A stretch of 64,000 bases of DNA, taken from assembly GCA_008694505.1 (NCBI GenBank), contig VZDJ01000095.1:230168-294167 (forward strand), in the 5' to 3' direction. Of this stretch, positions 49,198 to 61,949 are shown one piece after another. Positions within the stretch are counted from its first letter, which is position 1; each line of letters starts with the position of its first letter. Source of the stretch: Cyanoderma ruficeps. Lineage: Eukaryota > Chordata > Aves > Passeriformes > Timaliidae. The notes below the pieces were generated by a model. It had not been told where the DNA came from. It worked only from the letters and a program-made list of their open reading frames with translations, and did not search any database. The position numbers and the translations under genes are program-made.

Positions 49198-50021
49198 TGT
49201 GCTGGGGGTTGGATTTCTGTCTTTTTTACTTATAGAATTTTTTTTCCATAAGCTGCTAGGAAACTAACTGCTGAGTCCTTACACAAAACAAAAGAAGTGG
49301 CTAAGGTGGGGAGAGGAGTGTAGCATAGTTTCTCTCCGCCCGGAGACATACTGCGAGATTTGGCGAGGCAGGTAAAGGACGGGGCTGGGGGCAGCTGCTC
49401 TTTCTCGCGTTCGGCATCGGAAAGAGGAGGGTTGAGCTGTTGCTTATTGCGGGGAGAATTCACTGTCACCCCTGGAGCCCAGTCCTAGGGGCCTACCACC
49501 ATCCGCTCCCTTTGCCCAGGAATCCTCAGCTTGCCTTTTCCTGCCCTGCTGGGAACCAAGCCGCTGCTGTCCCACCTCTGCCGCTTCTTCAGCACTGCTC
49601 TGAGTCTTTCTGTGTTGTAGCTCTGCACCCGCTGCCCTGCTGGGACATCCCAGCAGTTCCAGTTACAACCTCGGAGCTTCTGCTACATCTCATCCACTAG
49701 CCTGAGATTTCTGCTCATTCCTGCTGCTTCAGCTGGGTGCATCTCAGAGCCCTGTAGAGGCACAGGGATCAGACTGCCCCAGGGTTTTGTGAAGCCAAGC
49801 CTCTCCTCCATCCCTTCCTGTCTCAGCTGTGAAGGCTGTCACGAGGTTTCTAGTTCTGTTTGTTCTTAATGCCATAGTGTTTGTTTTTTGTTTGCCTTGT
49901 TATACATACTAGTAAAGAACTGTTATTCCTATCCTCATATCCTTGCCCAAGAGCCCCTTTAGGTTCTCCATTCCAAGGGAGGCTCCTGCCCTAGCAGACA
50001 CCTGTCTTTCAAACCAAGACA
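49198..50021 (+). mobile_element. LTR, TGTCTTGG-family 3' end
   Basis: The right end (GCAGACACCTGTCTTTCAAA then CCAAGACA) matches the terminus of the LTR at 45935-46667 in opposite orientation. The left end is set at TGTGCTGGGGG by likeness only; flanks do not match, so about 820 bp is approximate. G/C-rich U3 contrasts with surrounding intron. Confidence 0.65.
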
Positions 50022-50026
50022 AGTTG

Positions 50027-53000
50027 TAAGTGTTGTAGGCACACCAATAAAGGAGCTGCATGGCCATAATCCTGACATAACAGTTCTGCAGTATAGGGCT
50101 GGTTTAGAGATATGACATTCTGTGTTTCTATATCCATGAGTTGCTAAATTGAGCTTGTTCCACTCTGGAAAAGTTTTTTGACTTGATGCTTTTCATTTTG
50201 GCGAGCAGTTTTATTGCAGCCAGTTTTTCAAATTGTGAAATTATCTTTCTCAGCAAATATATACTGCTACAACATGTAAGAATGTGTCAGTCAGTAAACA
50301 TTTGATTTTTCCATTTCCTGAGATGTTTTGTCTGAAATGGGAAAACACTTTTCATATGCAGCCTTAATAGGGTTGCATATTAATTGCTTAATTATTGGAA
50401 TTATTGCTTAATTATTCCCTTAATTGCTCTGGTCAATGGTGAAGCACATCCTTTGTAGTGAGTACTGGAAATATCAATATTTCTGGTATATACCCCTAGA
50501 TACAAGACTCAAAACATAATCATGATTAATTTACTTTATCTGTTTATCCTCATGCACCCTAGGACCATTTGGGAGAGACCCCATCTTCTGCTCAGCCTGG
50601 AAGGTATAAAGAGAGACCAACTCTCACTCCTATAACATTCTGTCATTGCAAAAAAAACTGATGCTCGCAAAACCACTACCTTTAACACCATTCCATTCCC
50701 TTCCTTCTCTACCTCCACCTTACATCATTATCATTTGCCTTCTCCCCTCCACTGAAATCCCAGTTCTATCTGAGGCAACTCATAGTCGTCAAACATGGAT
50801 ATAATCCTCCCAGCACCTCAGCCCTTGTTTGCAAGCTGTCACTGCTCAAATGTTCACCCATTGTTCACAGCAAACTGATAAAACGGGGCACGAACTGCTT
50901 CTGCTACACTAATGTAGAAGGAGAGAGATGTCCTGAAAATTACCTTCCAGTTTCCACCTGTCACTCACCTGAACTGAAATACTTCCATTACCCACTGTGC
51001 TCAACAACTTATCAACAAAACCTTCCAGCAGAAGAGCTGTTTGAAGGCTTAAAAGTAAAATAATTTTTAAAAAGCTACCAGTCTTGAATCACTGATGGCT
51101 TGAACAAAACTTTGAGTCTTTCACTGAGGCCCTTAAGGCTTAAAAAAAACCCTCAAAAGGTGCAACTGCTGCCAAGAATGCCTTAACTAATATTTTACAG
51201 TTATCTCAGTTCACTTTTCTAACACGATGCAGTGACTGAGGAAGTTTTAGCTTCCCCTTTCGGTCGTCATCACAGGCAGATGGAACCAAAACTGTAAGAG
51301 ACAAAGGTAAATTAGGATTGAGAAGACCAGTGTATTAAGGAAGGCCAAGGCTGGAAGGCTGAATATCCAAGCAAGACGGTCAGAGAACACCAGACTCCTG
51401 TGGTAGCCAAGCTGGGAAGAAACCTGAAAAGGACCTGATGCTTGGCAGCCAGGCTGTTGGAACACTTTGCTACTGAGGACTTGTAAGAAAACAAACCCCA
51501 AAAGAGCTTTACAACTTGGATAGTGACACCGAAGTATTCATTAAAAGGAAAAACCTGGAAGTTCTGGTACATGAAATGTTGTTGAGGAGGATGAAGGAAA
51601 CAGACATGACTGGTTTGAGTCCTAAAGTGCACATCTCACACATCTGGCTTGAGGGCAAAGGGTATGGACAGAGGAGAGAAAAATGCTTTTTTCTATTACA
51701 AGATGTCAGAGGAGACCACAAGGGACAAAGCACCACCTAAAAACCCATGCTAGCCTGAAGTCTAGGAGGACTCGGGTATCCTGATCTCCTTCATCACTCT
51801 CTGCTCATGAAGCCATTCAATGCCAGTAATACCCATATAGGCACTGATACTACCATTTCACTGGGGCACACTGATGCACAAATCTCAGAATGTGCTTTTC
51901 TGTCCTGTGATGAGCTTTACTTTAAAAAGTGCTCTCACTGTGCTCCTTCTTGATGCTGTTCTCCACTGTGCTGTTCTGATTAACATACCATTGACTGACT
52001 CACTCCCCTCTTCCTGCAAAATAGTGTAGATTTTATTCCTGATTTCTATTTCCCTTGCTGAATGATTTGTAATAGAGACAAATAAATAAACTTTCCCTTT
52101 TTAAATTATTTTTAAATTACCTGCATTGCTGACTGGCTTCTGCTGAAGATCATCAAGCTAAAATAAATTCTACAAGCAATAATAGTCAGAATTTTGCTAT
52201 GGCTATCCTTCCGTACTTTGAATAACAAGAAGAATGGTAATTTTAAAATCACTGCTTTTTGTTGTTCCACATTACAGTAATGTTTTTAAAAAATCATTCC
52301 GCCTCACATCACTGCAAACAGCATGCCCTCCATGTACTGCATGTTAAAATTTAGTATGAGACCTGTGTAATGGGATTTAAAGCTGAACAGCTGTTTTGCT
52401 AGCCCTCTATACCAGTGCAAACATCTTAGAACCAGGAATCAGCATGATCTCAGCAGGAATTTTGAAATCAGAAAATACATATCAAAATAATAATGAAAAG
52501 TAGTCTCTCAATCAAATCATTCTGTTATTTTGAATGACAGTTTTTTAAAGTGCTCCTGTCTTTGGAACTCACATTGCTCACAGTTAGAAGCCAGTTTTCT
52601 TGCCCCATAAGAGGGATAACGCAACCAAACATCTGCTCTCAGCTGAGTGCATTTTAGATCAGTGAAACCATTTCATTGAGTTATTCAGCCAAGAATCCCA
52701 TGAATAACTTTAGACCAGATTAAGTCATCTTTCATGACTGTGAGATACATCCATCACACCGAGTCACACTGACAGCAGCAGATATTGTCTCTACTGTATA
52801 AATGAAGCCAAGGGAGTAATTCTTCTTAAGATAAATGAAGCCTTACCATTATAAAAGGATGGCTGCATTAAGAAAGGGTTATGAAGATATTAGTTTCCCA
52901 AGAAGAAATGACTGAAGACTTGTATGTTAGCCAAGGTGATGTGTGGTAGGCCAACAAAGACTTAAAGAAAGCAAACAAAAAAAAAGTCTGCCCTAAAACA

Positions 53001-53149
53001 CTAATCAAGTAGCTATTTCTAGTGTCACAAATGAACTTTTAAAAATGCTTAGGGAGGAAAAATATAAATTTTGTCAGAAATTTCCTTGCTGCTAATGCTG
53101 ATGTCTATAAGGAAAAAGTCAGTCCCTGTATGTGTATTATCAATATCAC
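50027..53149. other. Intron, nothing firm recognised
   Basis: AT-rich intron. ORFs at 50536-50718 and 51247-51740 have no supporting splice signals. A 16-base unit near 52.85 kb with strong splice signals is too short to trust. Confidence 0.4.
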
Positions 53150-53297
53150 CATTGCCACAGTGTCCTGAGCAAAGCAGAATATTCTCCCCTTTAGCTGTCA
53201 CTCTCTCTTTGCAATGCTGCACCAGGTAGCTCAGATGAGGTAGGAAGTGCTGTCCTAGGAGGGCACAGACATTGTGGACATTCAGCTGCTGCCAGGA
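53150..53297 (-). CDS. Possible coding exon
   Basis: 148 bp with acceptor GTGTTGCTGGTTGCCACAG and a weak donor AATG|GTGATA. The phase 0 frame is strongly protein-like (NVHNVCALLGQHFLPHLSYL, then VQHCKERVTAKGENI). Only 46 bases separate it from another candidate at 53344-53393, too short for a normal intron, so at most one is a real exon as drawn, or this is a damaged pseudo-exon. Confidence 0.37.
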
Positions 53298-53343
53298 CTG
53301 TGGCAACCAGCAACACAATTGTTTCAAAGCACACATCCCTCAC

Positions 53344-53393
53344 AGTTCAACAGGGTAAGTCAGGGAAATGATGATGCGGGTGTTGATGCCATC
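53344..53393 (-). CDS. Possible coding exon, alternative
   Basis: 50 bp with acceptor ATTACTTACCCATGTCCAG and donor AACT|GTGAGG. Phase 0 to 2 reads DGINTRIIISLTYPVE. It competes with 53150-53297, and neither phase fits the next exon on the right. Confidence 0.3.
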
Positions 53394-53399
53394 CTGGAC

Positions 53400-55099
53400 A
53401 TGGGTAAGTAATACAGATCTCAGTCACGTGATGAACAACATATTAGAACTTTTGGCGTCTCTCCAGATCACCAGGGATATACTAACATCCATCTCTAATT
53501 TAACTTTGTCTAACCTGAGATGGAATACAGTTTATGTCAACTATTAATCAAAACTATCAATAGTAATTCTCAAACATCAGTTATCTGATAATTAAATTAT
53601 TTTTGACACTGAAAGAATGCTTATAGGGCTGCTGGGCTGCAAGATATTATAGAAGGAGCTCCTTCTTGAAATGGATTAATTGATGTCATAAGAGAAGATC
53701 TGTTTTTCCTTTGAGCACCCCACTGGTGTTGATTTCAAAGATATGAGCATTTGATTGAATAAATGACTGCAGATTAATTGCAGGTCATTATGTACTGGAA
53801 AATACAGACTGCCATGCCAGGAGATGCAGAGATACTGGTATTCAAAAATGTCAGCAAGTTTCTATACCATCTCCTTGACCCAAATATTCTTATTTAGAGA
53901 GCAAAAACAGCAGGACAACAATGAAGTTGATGCTGTTTACTCTTTTTTTGCCATTCCAGTCAGGGTCTCTTTCTGTTGCTCTTTGTTCAGACCAACATTA
54001 ATATTTCTTCATGCAAATAACTTATTCATTACTCCTATGGTGATTTGAAGTGAGGTCTGACACCATGCTTCGGCAACAAGATTGTTTTGGGTTGTATAAA
54101 AAAGTAGATTGTCTCAATCTTCTATTTCAAGAGCTGTTAGAGTGGCAGGAAAATCTGCCTTTTTCTGTAGGGACAAATGCAGTCACTTCCTGAGGCACCA
54201 CAGCAATACTGAATAAATGCAATGTGCCCAGCTCATACTGCTGCTGCTCTGTGGAACCCTAGCTGTGTTTTCCATTCTCTTAAGGGGGCTGCTGAATCCA
54301 AAAGAAAGAGCAGCAGAGGAGCTGGTGAACACAATTTTGGTCATCACATCTAGCAGGTAGATTCAAAATTGAACTCTGGGTAAATAAATTTACTCAAAGA
54401 AACTGCAAACTATAAAGAGATAAAACAGTGATACAAAGCAAATAAAATATTTCAGTGTATCTGAAATTACACTGTATTTTCCTCCTGTTAGCAAGAAAAA
54501 ACAGCTTAGGGCTTTGGTCAGCCTAAAATAATTTTCTTCCCAGCTCCTAGTTACTTCCATCACTGAACCACAAACTCATGAAATTCTCTCTAAAAATCTA
54601 AATAATGAACGCAGATATACACACAAGCGTAATTAGCAGATATAGGGTCCTTCACTAGATCCTTATTTTGTTTTCCTACTTCCAACTCCATATTCCTTCT
54701 CTAGATTCCAAAGTCAAAAGTAGAATCTTCTCTGTCAAATTCATGGCACTAACGCAATACAGAAAAACAGACAAATCCTTCCACTCCCAACTGGAAATAA
54801 AATTAAAAACCCTCACCCCCAATAATGCTATTCAAAGTGGTATACAATTGTATGTTTGCAATTTTAAGTAAACATAAAACAAGACCTCAAAATAAAGCCC
54901 CACAGAAAAAAAAAGAAAAAAATTTATATGCTTAATATTTCAGCTCAATATTTTAACTTTTCAAATATGAGTAATTTCTGGCAGAAATCTGTATGTTGCA
55001 GCATTTTATTCTGGTGTGGAAACTGCTTGAATAAGAGAAACAAAACCATAGAGCAACCATTTCTAGTCAAAATTTCCTTCTCTCTCATGCAAATCATAC
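53400..55099. other. Intron, nothing recognised
   Basis: AT-rich intron without recognised repeats or exons. Confidence 0.45.
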
Positions 55100-55170
55100 G
55101 AGTCCTTGAATAGCTTCTCTTTAAAGATCATCTCTTGCAGCAGAGGCACAGCTTTTCTCCCTGAACACCT
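55100..55170 (-). CDS. Candidate coding exon
   Basis: 71 bp exon with acceptor AATATTACTAATTAAG and donor GACTC|GTATGA. The only open frame, phase 0 to 2, includes RKAVPLLQEMIFKEKLFKD. It joins in phase to 59227-59273. Pyrimidine tract is weak. Confidence 0.4.
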
Positions 55171-55805
55171 CTTAATTAGTAATATTCTGCAACTGCCTTG
55201 CATAATTTGTGAGCTGATGCAAGTGGTGCACAGCCAGCTACCCCAGCCCCAAGAGCTGAGCCTGCTGACAGCCCACGGGGTTGTCCAGGTGCGGCCTCTT
55301 TGATGTGAATTACACCTCCTCTGGGACGGGCAGCAGGGCAGATTAACATGGCCTTTAACCACCTCAGCACTGCTGTTTCAGCTTCTCTACAAAGTTCAAG
55401 CTGAACATCACCGAACCCCTCATTTCCTTTCCTTTCACAGCTCCCAGTTACATAAGCTGTCCTTATTTAGCCTCAGGTACCTGAATGTTTCTGAGCTGCT
55501 TCTCAGACATTTGGGTCACTGGCTGCATGCGCTGGGGCATGCATGAGTGGAGTAGCAGAATGTACTCTGTGTGACAACCCCACATTAACAACGGCTTCTC
55601 TCCACACTGCTGTAGCAGTGCTTGATTATGTACAATGATTTGTCTCCTGTGTTTTTGGCAGCCTTACAGTAGTAATGTGGTGGCCACAACCCAAGACCCA
55701 CTTCTAGTTTTCCCAAAACCACAGGCTGTGCCAAAGGGCTGCCCTCTGTCTGATGCTCATCAGCACAGAAAACCAACCCATAGCCATAAAGCCAGGAAAC
55801 CAGTT

Positions 55806-55866
55806 AATGGCTGGAATGGATGATCTTACAGATCTTTTCCAGCCTCAGTGGCTTTAGGATTCTATG
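55806..55866 (+). repeat. CR1 LINE 3' end fragment
   Basis: Short decayed CR1 tail: GGATGATCTTACAGATCTTT, TCCAGCCTCAGTGGC, GGATTCTATG. Confidence 0.65.
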
Positions 55867-58778
55867 TCTGCATTCAGAGTTCATAGCCTGTGCAACCAGC
55901 AAATAACAGGGTCTCAGTGAAAGCCTCAGAAAGCTGGGTATTTCTTGAACAGCACTTTGTTTTTCTGGCACTTGATTTGCTGAAAGACACTACCTGCTTG
56001 TGATGGCTTTCATCACCAGCAAATTGTGTTATATCTTCTCACATCTTTTGAAATAACATTCACTGTATTCTCAAGATAACTGAGAACAATTTGTGTGAGT
56101 GATGCAAAGATGTGAAACCTTCATCAGTTTGTGGCTTACATTTGCACTGTGGAGAACTAAAAATCCCTTCACGCAGCCCTGTGTTCAAAGTAAAATGCTG
56201 GAGACTGGTTACTTCTGCATGACCAGGTCCTGCTTTTAAGAAACATATCCACTATCACCATGTATTTTTTAATGTGGAGCCCATTCTACAAGCAATTTAA
56301 ATCCCTGAATACTTCTACATACTGAATCCCTGAATACTGCTACAATGATCTAGTGACAAACAATTTTTCACACCCAGTTCTGTAAAATCTGTTCCACTTT
56401 TTACGATGTTGTAATCCATGATGGATTACAAACAGTGGTTCTGGAATCTAGTTTGAGCCACCTGACATCTCCCTAACTCATACCAAAGTGATGTGCACAC
56501 ACTCCTGTTCAGCACACATGTGTTTTCCCTGCTGATCAACAGCATCCCCAGCATGATGAATGTCAAGACACCTCCTCAGGTGTCTGTATCAAAAGCACGG
56601 TTGTGCTCAGAGTAATCTGTGGGCACGGTCCTTACAAAGAAACAGAAGACATTTGGGGACACTTTGCCAAAAATGGCATTTGGGGGCAGTCTACAGGGCT
56701 GTTACCCCACAGGCCTGTATTTTGTAGGCTGTCCTGCTCTCATCCTGCTTGCTGACCATGGCATATCACAAGGTAGAAGAGCTTTAGCACAGGAGACCGT
56801 GAGCTGGTACAGCAGATTTGCTCTGTGAGAGGCAAGACTCTTTCACAAGACTGTGTAAACTGTGTAAACTCAAAACTGTTCTTCTGGCTTCATTTATCCA
56901 AATACAGCATTGCCATCACAATAGTGTTATTCTGACAGGTTAATGAGTGTGCTTTATCGGTACTACAAGCAAGCTTTGAGCACAAAAGAGATTGACTTAG
57001 GTGTTCTAAAGAAGAAAAGGCATCCTTTAACAACTAATCTTCATTTTTCCGATACTTTGCCTTTCTCCCATAAATTATTCTCATGGGATGCTCCAAAAAT
57101 CCCAGCTGCATTATACAAAGTTATATTTTTCAAGTTTCTTGCAAAATATCTCAGTTAATTAAGAACAAATAGCTTAGTTTCACTTCAGTTCATGTGTTAC
57201 TAGATGTTCCCCTCCATGCACAAGGAACAGAACAAAGTCTAGAACAAGCAGAAAAACAAGTTACCACAGAAAAGCTACCAGCAATTATTCACCAAATACA
57301 ATAAAGTATTGTATATGTGGAAATAAAATGTATTTCATTTTGTTGTCACTGAGTATTTTACAAGCGTGGGTGACAGAAGCACAGAGCAGAATACAAATGT
57401 GATACAACTGCCTCTTGCAGTGTGTGCATTTCCATTGAAGTTGGAATTTTTTTTTCTCTTCCTCTCCTTTTGATAGATTTAAACTGATGGATGGTGAAGC
57501 AAGATTCTGAATTACCTGGAGCCTCAGTTAAGCAGCAAAAAGCAGAAAAACAAACATCTGGAAATTTTACACAGCAATCCCATGCTCCTGATTGAGTTAC
57601 TCAACAGAGCAGCTCTTCTAGGAGGGTCCAATGCTCAGCTTCTGTAGAAATCTGTTAGCTTTGACAACCTTCTAAGAAGCACTCAGGTACACTCACATGA
57701 GACTCTTGCCAGGGCCAACCAGGCAAGAGATTCAGACATGTTTCTGGAGACTTATACATCATCCGTCTTCAGACAGGAATGAAGCATGATTTTGCAATTG
57801 TGCAGAGTTCAATTTCAAAATCAGTTCCACTTTCTGAGATTGTAACAGCGGACTTAGAGGTATTAAGAGAGTTGTTGTCTCACAGACATTTGCTGTGATT
57901 TCTGTAAAACCTCTTCATCTTCAATGGCAAGAGCCATTAATGACAAATGTTGCTCCGCCACAAGATAACTTTTCTGAGCAAAGGATCAGCCTTCCACTTG
58001 CTAGAGCACAGTAAAGAGAAAACAAAGTCAAAGAAGGTGAGTATTGTCAAGGCTATTCAAACAAATGGCTTAAAGGAGTAGTCAGTATGGCAGTGTGGCA
58101 CACTGTATGGTCATGAATAACACTGGCACCCTCACAACAAGAAAAGCAGAAACCTTACTTCAAAAACAAAGGATAGTCAAGCCCCATAGCTAACTTCAAA
58201 CCTCTATGTAGCAGATAGATATCTAACAATTCTGTTATTTGGCAATGAGTGGCATGACTTTACAGTTTATGCTGGTCCTCAGATCCCTAGAGGAGATGTT
58301 AAATCAATGATCAGCACATTTCTGTACATGGATCTGTCTTGAAGCTAATTCTCGTTCTGGTTAAGACACGAGAATAAAATCCTTCAGGAAAATGGATCAA
58401 AACACTGTCTTATACATATAAGCTCATTTTGTCCCCACTCCTCCACCTGTGGCAACCCCTTTCTGACTAATTATGTCTGTCCTTAATCACTCCCATACAG
58501 CTTTCACTATAACCAGAAAGTATGGCAGCTCCACAACACATTCCAAATGCTGTTATGGGATGTCTTGTACCCTCCACTAATGAAGCTCAACCCTTTGGAA
58601 AAAAAAAATTAGAAAACCCACTTGGGTAAGGAAAGTTGTCTTGTCTTGAGATTGAACAGATATTGATCCACTTGTTCATTAGGGAAAAAAGTAGTGCAAC
58701 AAGTCAACTATATGAATGATGCTACCCTCCATTTCCTATGAACTGTGTGGAATTTTCTCTATCACTGTTACATGTGAT
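55867..58778. other. Intron, nothing firm recognised
   Basis: About 2.9 kb AT-rich intron. A plus-strand donor AAG|GTGAGT at 58035 has no believable exon before it. Confidence 0.45.
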
Positions 58779-58918
58779 TCACAGAATCATAGGGTTGAAA
58801 GGGACATTTAAACACCATCTACTTGCAAACCCTCTGCCAGGAGAAGGGCCACCTTCTACTAGACCAGATTGCTCAGTGGCCTTGAATTTCCAGGTGTGAG
58901 GCATCCACAACTCTGGGC
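58779..58918 (-). repeat. CR1 LINE 3' fragment, minus strand
   Basis: Starts ACAGAATCATAGGGTTGAAA, the complement of the CR1 tail, then follows the CR1 body through CCACCTTCTACTAGACCAG to about TCCACAACTCTGG. Minus orientation. Confidence 0.88.
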
Positions 58919-59226
58919 ATGCTCATTACATGCTTTTATAAAGATATCTTATTGTTTACAACACAGGCCAGCTATTGAGTTCTGTTTTGACAGGTTATGG
59001 CTACCAATATAGCAGTTTTCAAAAAAGAGAGAAAACAGGTGAATGCCGACCCCATATGTAACAGTCCAGAAAATGATTATTCAGGATAGATAGTAGAAGT
59101 CAGATTCTGTAGCCTCTCCTTTTCAGACCCATGTCCATCCAATAGATGTTGACAGTAGCACAATTTTTGCAAAAACATGAGATTTTCAAACTCAGCACAT
59201 GCATCATGAACAACAATGCCCCTCAC

Positions 59227-59273
59227 AATGTATCTCTCAGCTGTTGTCAAGCAAGCACTTTTGAAAAGCACCA
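59227..59273 (-). CDS. Candidate coding exon
   Basis: 47 bp exon with strong acceptor GAAACTTGCTCTTCAG (AG at 59274-59275) and donor ATT|GTGAGG. Phase 1 to 0 reads LFKSACLTTAERYI and fits 55100-55170. The frame stays open past the donor for 45 codons. Confidence 0.4.
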
Positions 59274-60496
59274 CTGAAGAGCAAGTTTCACTCTAGATAT
59301 GCAAACCTAGCAAAAAAATACCTAAATAGGGAGGAGAGGACATGTGAGCAAGCTGCAGCACCAACTTTGCACACCAATGACAATAAACATGGTGGTCATT
59401 ATTTTTATGTTTATGCTCCATCCAAACATCTATCTATTAAAAACTCCAAGGTGTTTAGGTGTTCTTCAGAAAACAACTGGGTTTGCAAACTGATGTTGGC
59501 ACCCAGTCTTTTCAGTGATCAGATTAAAAACAAAACATTTAAAAAAATGCCCTGTGAATGTGTGAACGGTACAGGGCTAAGAATTCAAAGTAACATCAAA
59601 CTGGACTATCTGAAGAGCATGGAATTCCTCCAGAGCTGGAAAATTCAAAGCACAGAGCACTGTGCCACTGCAGACATTATGCAGCAGGTTCTGGAGAACT
59701 TACCTCCCAGCTGCCAAACACAGAACAAAACTGAACTGGTTTAACTCACATGAACATCTCACCTGCGAAGAAATGGTCTAAAACATATCAAAAATTTCAA
59801 AAGAAATCATAATCTGGGGTGTCCTCACTCACTTCGTAAGAAATAAGCATTCTGTTTTCAGTCACTCAGAACAAGGGGGCACTGATTTCACCACCCTTGT
59901 GTAAAAACTAGTGGAGGATTTACCACGTGCCACAGACTTGCTGGGCACAAACCATGACAGAGTGAAAAGACAGGCACATAAGTCGTCTGGCATCAGCACT
60001 ACACAATTTATCTTTGTCCTACCTTTATTTTGAGGAAACAAAGATGGGGAAAAATAATCTCGAAGGCACATCTTACTCTTGAAGAGTCAGCAACCTGAAG
60101 AAGTTTCTTTCACCCTAACTTCACCCAGTACACATAGGACAGCATTAGTGGATTAAAGAAATGTTTATTTTAAGCACTGATGATAGGTAGCTGTTTTCCA
60201 TTAGAGAAATTTGCATATCTTGAGGGTCTTAGTGCCACAATAAATGACAATTCCACAATAAAATTTCAAAGTAATATTCACAATAGCTCCCTGTGAACAC
60301 AACTGGAAAAGCATGTCCTCCATTCTGTTGTATTATCCCCACAACTGCAAGATATTTGTAGCAGCAGAAAGTATTAAGAAGAAAAACTAGAGCACAAGAA
60401 AGTAGGCTAATCTGATGGAAGTAATATAGATATGTCTGCCAATTAAAAAAACGCCCACAAACAACAAAGTACAATGGTAGGTAGACAGTTACCATT

Positions 60497-60526
60497 GAAC
60501 AAAGAGGCAGGGAACAAAGAGGCAGG
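60497..60526 (+). repeat. 15-base tandem duplication
   Basis: GAACAAAGAGGCAGG occurs twice, back to back, exactly. Confidence 0.9.
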
Positions 60527-60831
60527 AAAGAGTAGGCAAAGACAAAAAAAAAAATCAAAGTTTTCCACGACCAAATCCGTCAAAGAAAGTTGAGGTACAG
60601 TACTAAATAAAAAAATCAACTGAAAATTCAAAAATCTCCTTCTTCTGCTACTGAACTCTCTCAACCCAGACAAAATGTCTCCAATTACAGACCAAGAAAA
60701 AGGTTCTGTAACTGAGCAGATGTAACTACATGGTTTAGGAATGAAGGATATGGTTCTTCACTAGTTCCTTCTCTCATATGATATTTCATCAATCAGAAAA
60801 AAAAATTATCTTTATTGTGTGTTGAAACAGT

Positions 60832-61017
60832 TTAATAAGCATCAACAACCAGCACAGTTTTGACCAGGCTTTTGTAGTAATTCGACATATGCTGAAATAA
60901 GTTCACATCCACCATATCAAAGGAGAAATGCCACTTGATCTCATCCTTGCTGAAAATACGTTGGTTATCTTTTTCAGTGTCACTGGTTTTCCACCCAGAG
61001 TAGGCAAAAGTCAACAT
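60832..61017 (-). other. Protein-like ORF with poly(A) signal
   Basis: 61-codon frame ending with stop, including SKDEIKWHFSFDMVDVNLFQ. About 20 bases after the stop comes AATAAA on the minus strand (near 60811), then a T-rich stretch. It could be a terminal or alternative last exon of a short transcript from the CpG island 1 kb upstream. It has no strong acceptor and may be chance. Confidence 0.25.
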
Positions 61018-61949
61018 TGAAATATGCCATGTGAAAGCCAGCAGTAAAAGTTGAAGGAAAGAAAGGAATACAAATAAATATGGAAAAGTAGTAAGGAGCT
61101 GTTGTCATAGCTCCCATTGCTTGACAGTTCCTCAGTTGATGTAAATTTTGTCCTTTTTCCTCCCCTGTGTCAGGCCTTGAAAGCAAATTCTCTTCCTGTA
61201 CAGTATATTCAGAGTTAGCTGTGGACAAATGCATAGAAGACTTTCCCTAAGGTCTTACCAATCTTTATTTTTAGAAACAGTCAACCCAAAAATCAGACCT
61301 GAGAGCAGCAGAGACGACTTAAAAGAGAGGGAGGTCCACAGCAATGTCCTCAGATTAAACGGGATCCTGAAATTCAAAGGCTGAGGGGAATCACACTAAG
61401 TAGCCTCAGTCTCAGAGGTAAACCCCCTCTGCAGTAACTCTACGGAAACCCTCCTTCCCAAAGCAAGCACAAAACCCCCATTGTACAAGAATGAAAGGGT
61501 TTTTTTAAAAAAAACTCCGTCTTGTGCCCCAGTGGAAACAGGCAGAAATCTGTACACAAAGACGTGATCTCTGTTTTCTCTCACTATACTCCACCTCATT
61601 TGCAGTAGGGATGTCTGCTGGGGTCCCTGCTCCGTCCCAAGTGCTTTCACGCCTCACAAAAGACCACACCGCATGCAGGACGAGCGCTGTTACTCTTGAC
61701 ACATTTATTTCTCAAGGACTCACCCACAAGGAGCCAGAGAACTATTGTACAACCTTAGAGCTTGGAAACCTCATCTCTCTACCTGCAAGCTATCGACAGC
61801 TGATAAAAACGCCTGCATTTCTCTCCTTTTCCGGAGAAACGGAGGTTTTGCATAGATGCAAAAAGACCGAGTGTCAGGGTATCTCAAGGCATCCAAACCC
61901 GACAAGGACATCGCACACAATGATATTTTATCATCTCTGCTCCAAAACC

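Noticed and set aside
52844..52859. 16-base unit on the minus strand with strong acceptor and ATG|GTAAGG donor
   Set aside because: It would repair the phase between 55100-55170 and 47294-47327, but it is too short to be distinguished from chance.
59367..59744. 125-codon plus-strand ORF
   Set aside because: No splice signals, promoter or recognised motif; such length is possible by chance in this much sequence.
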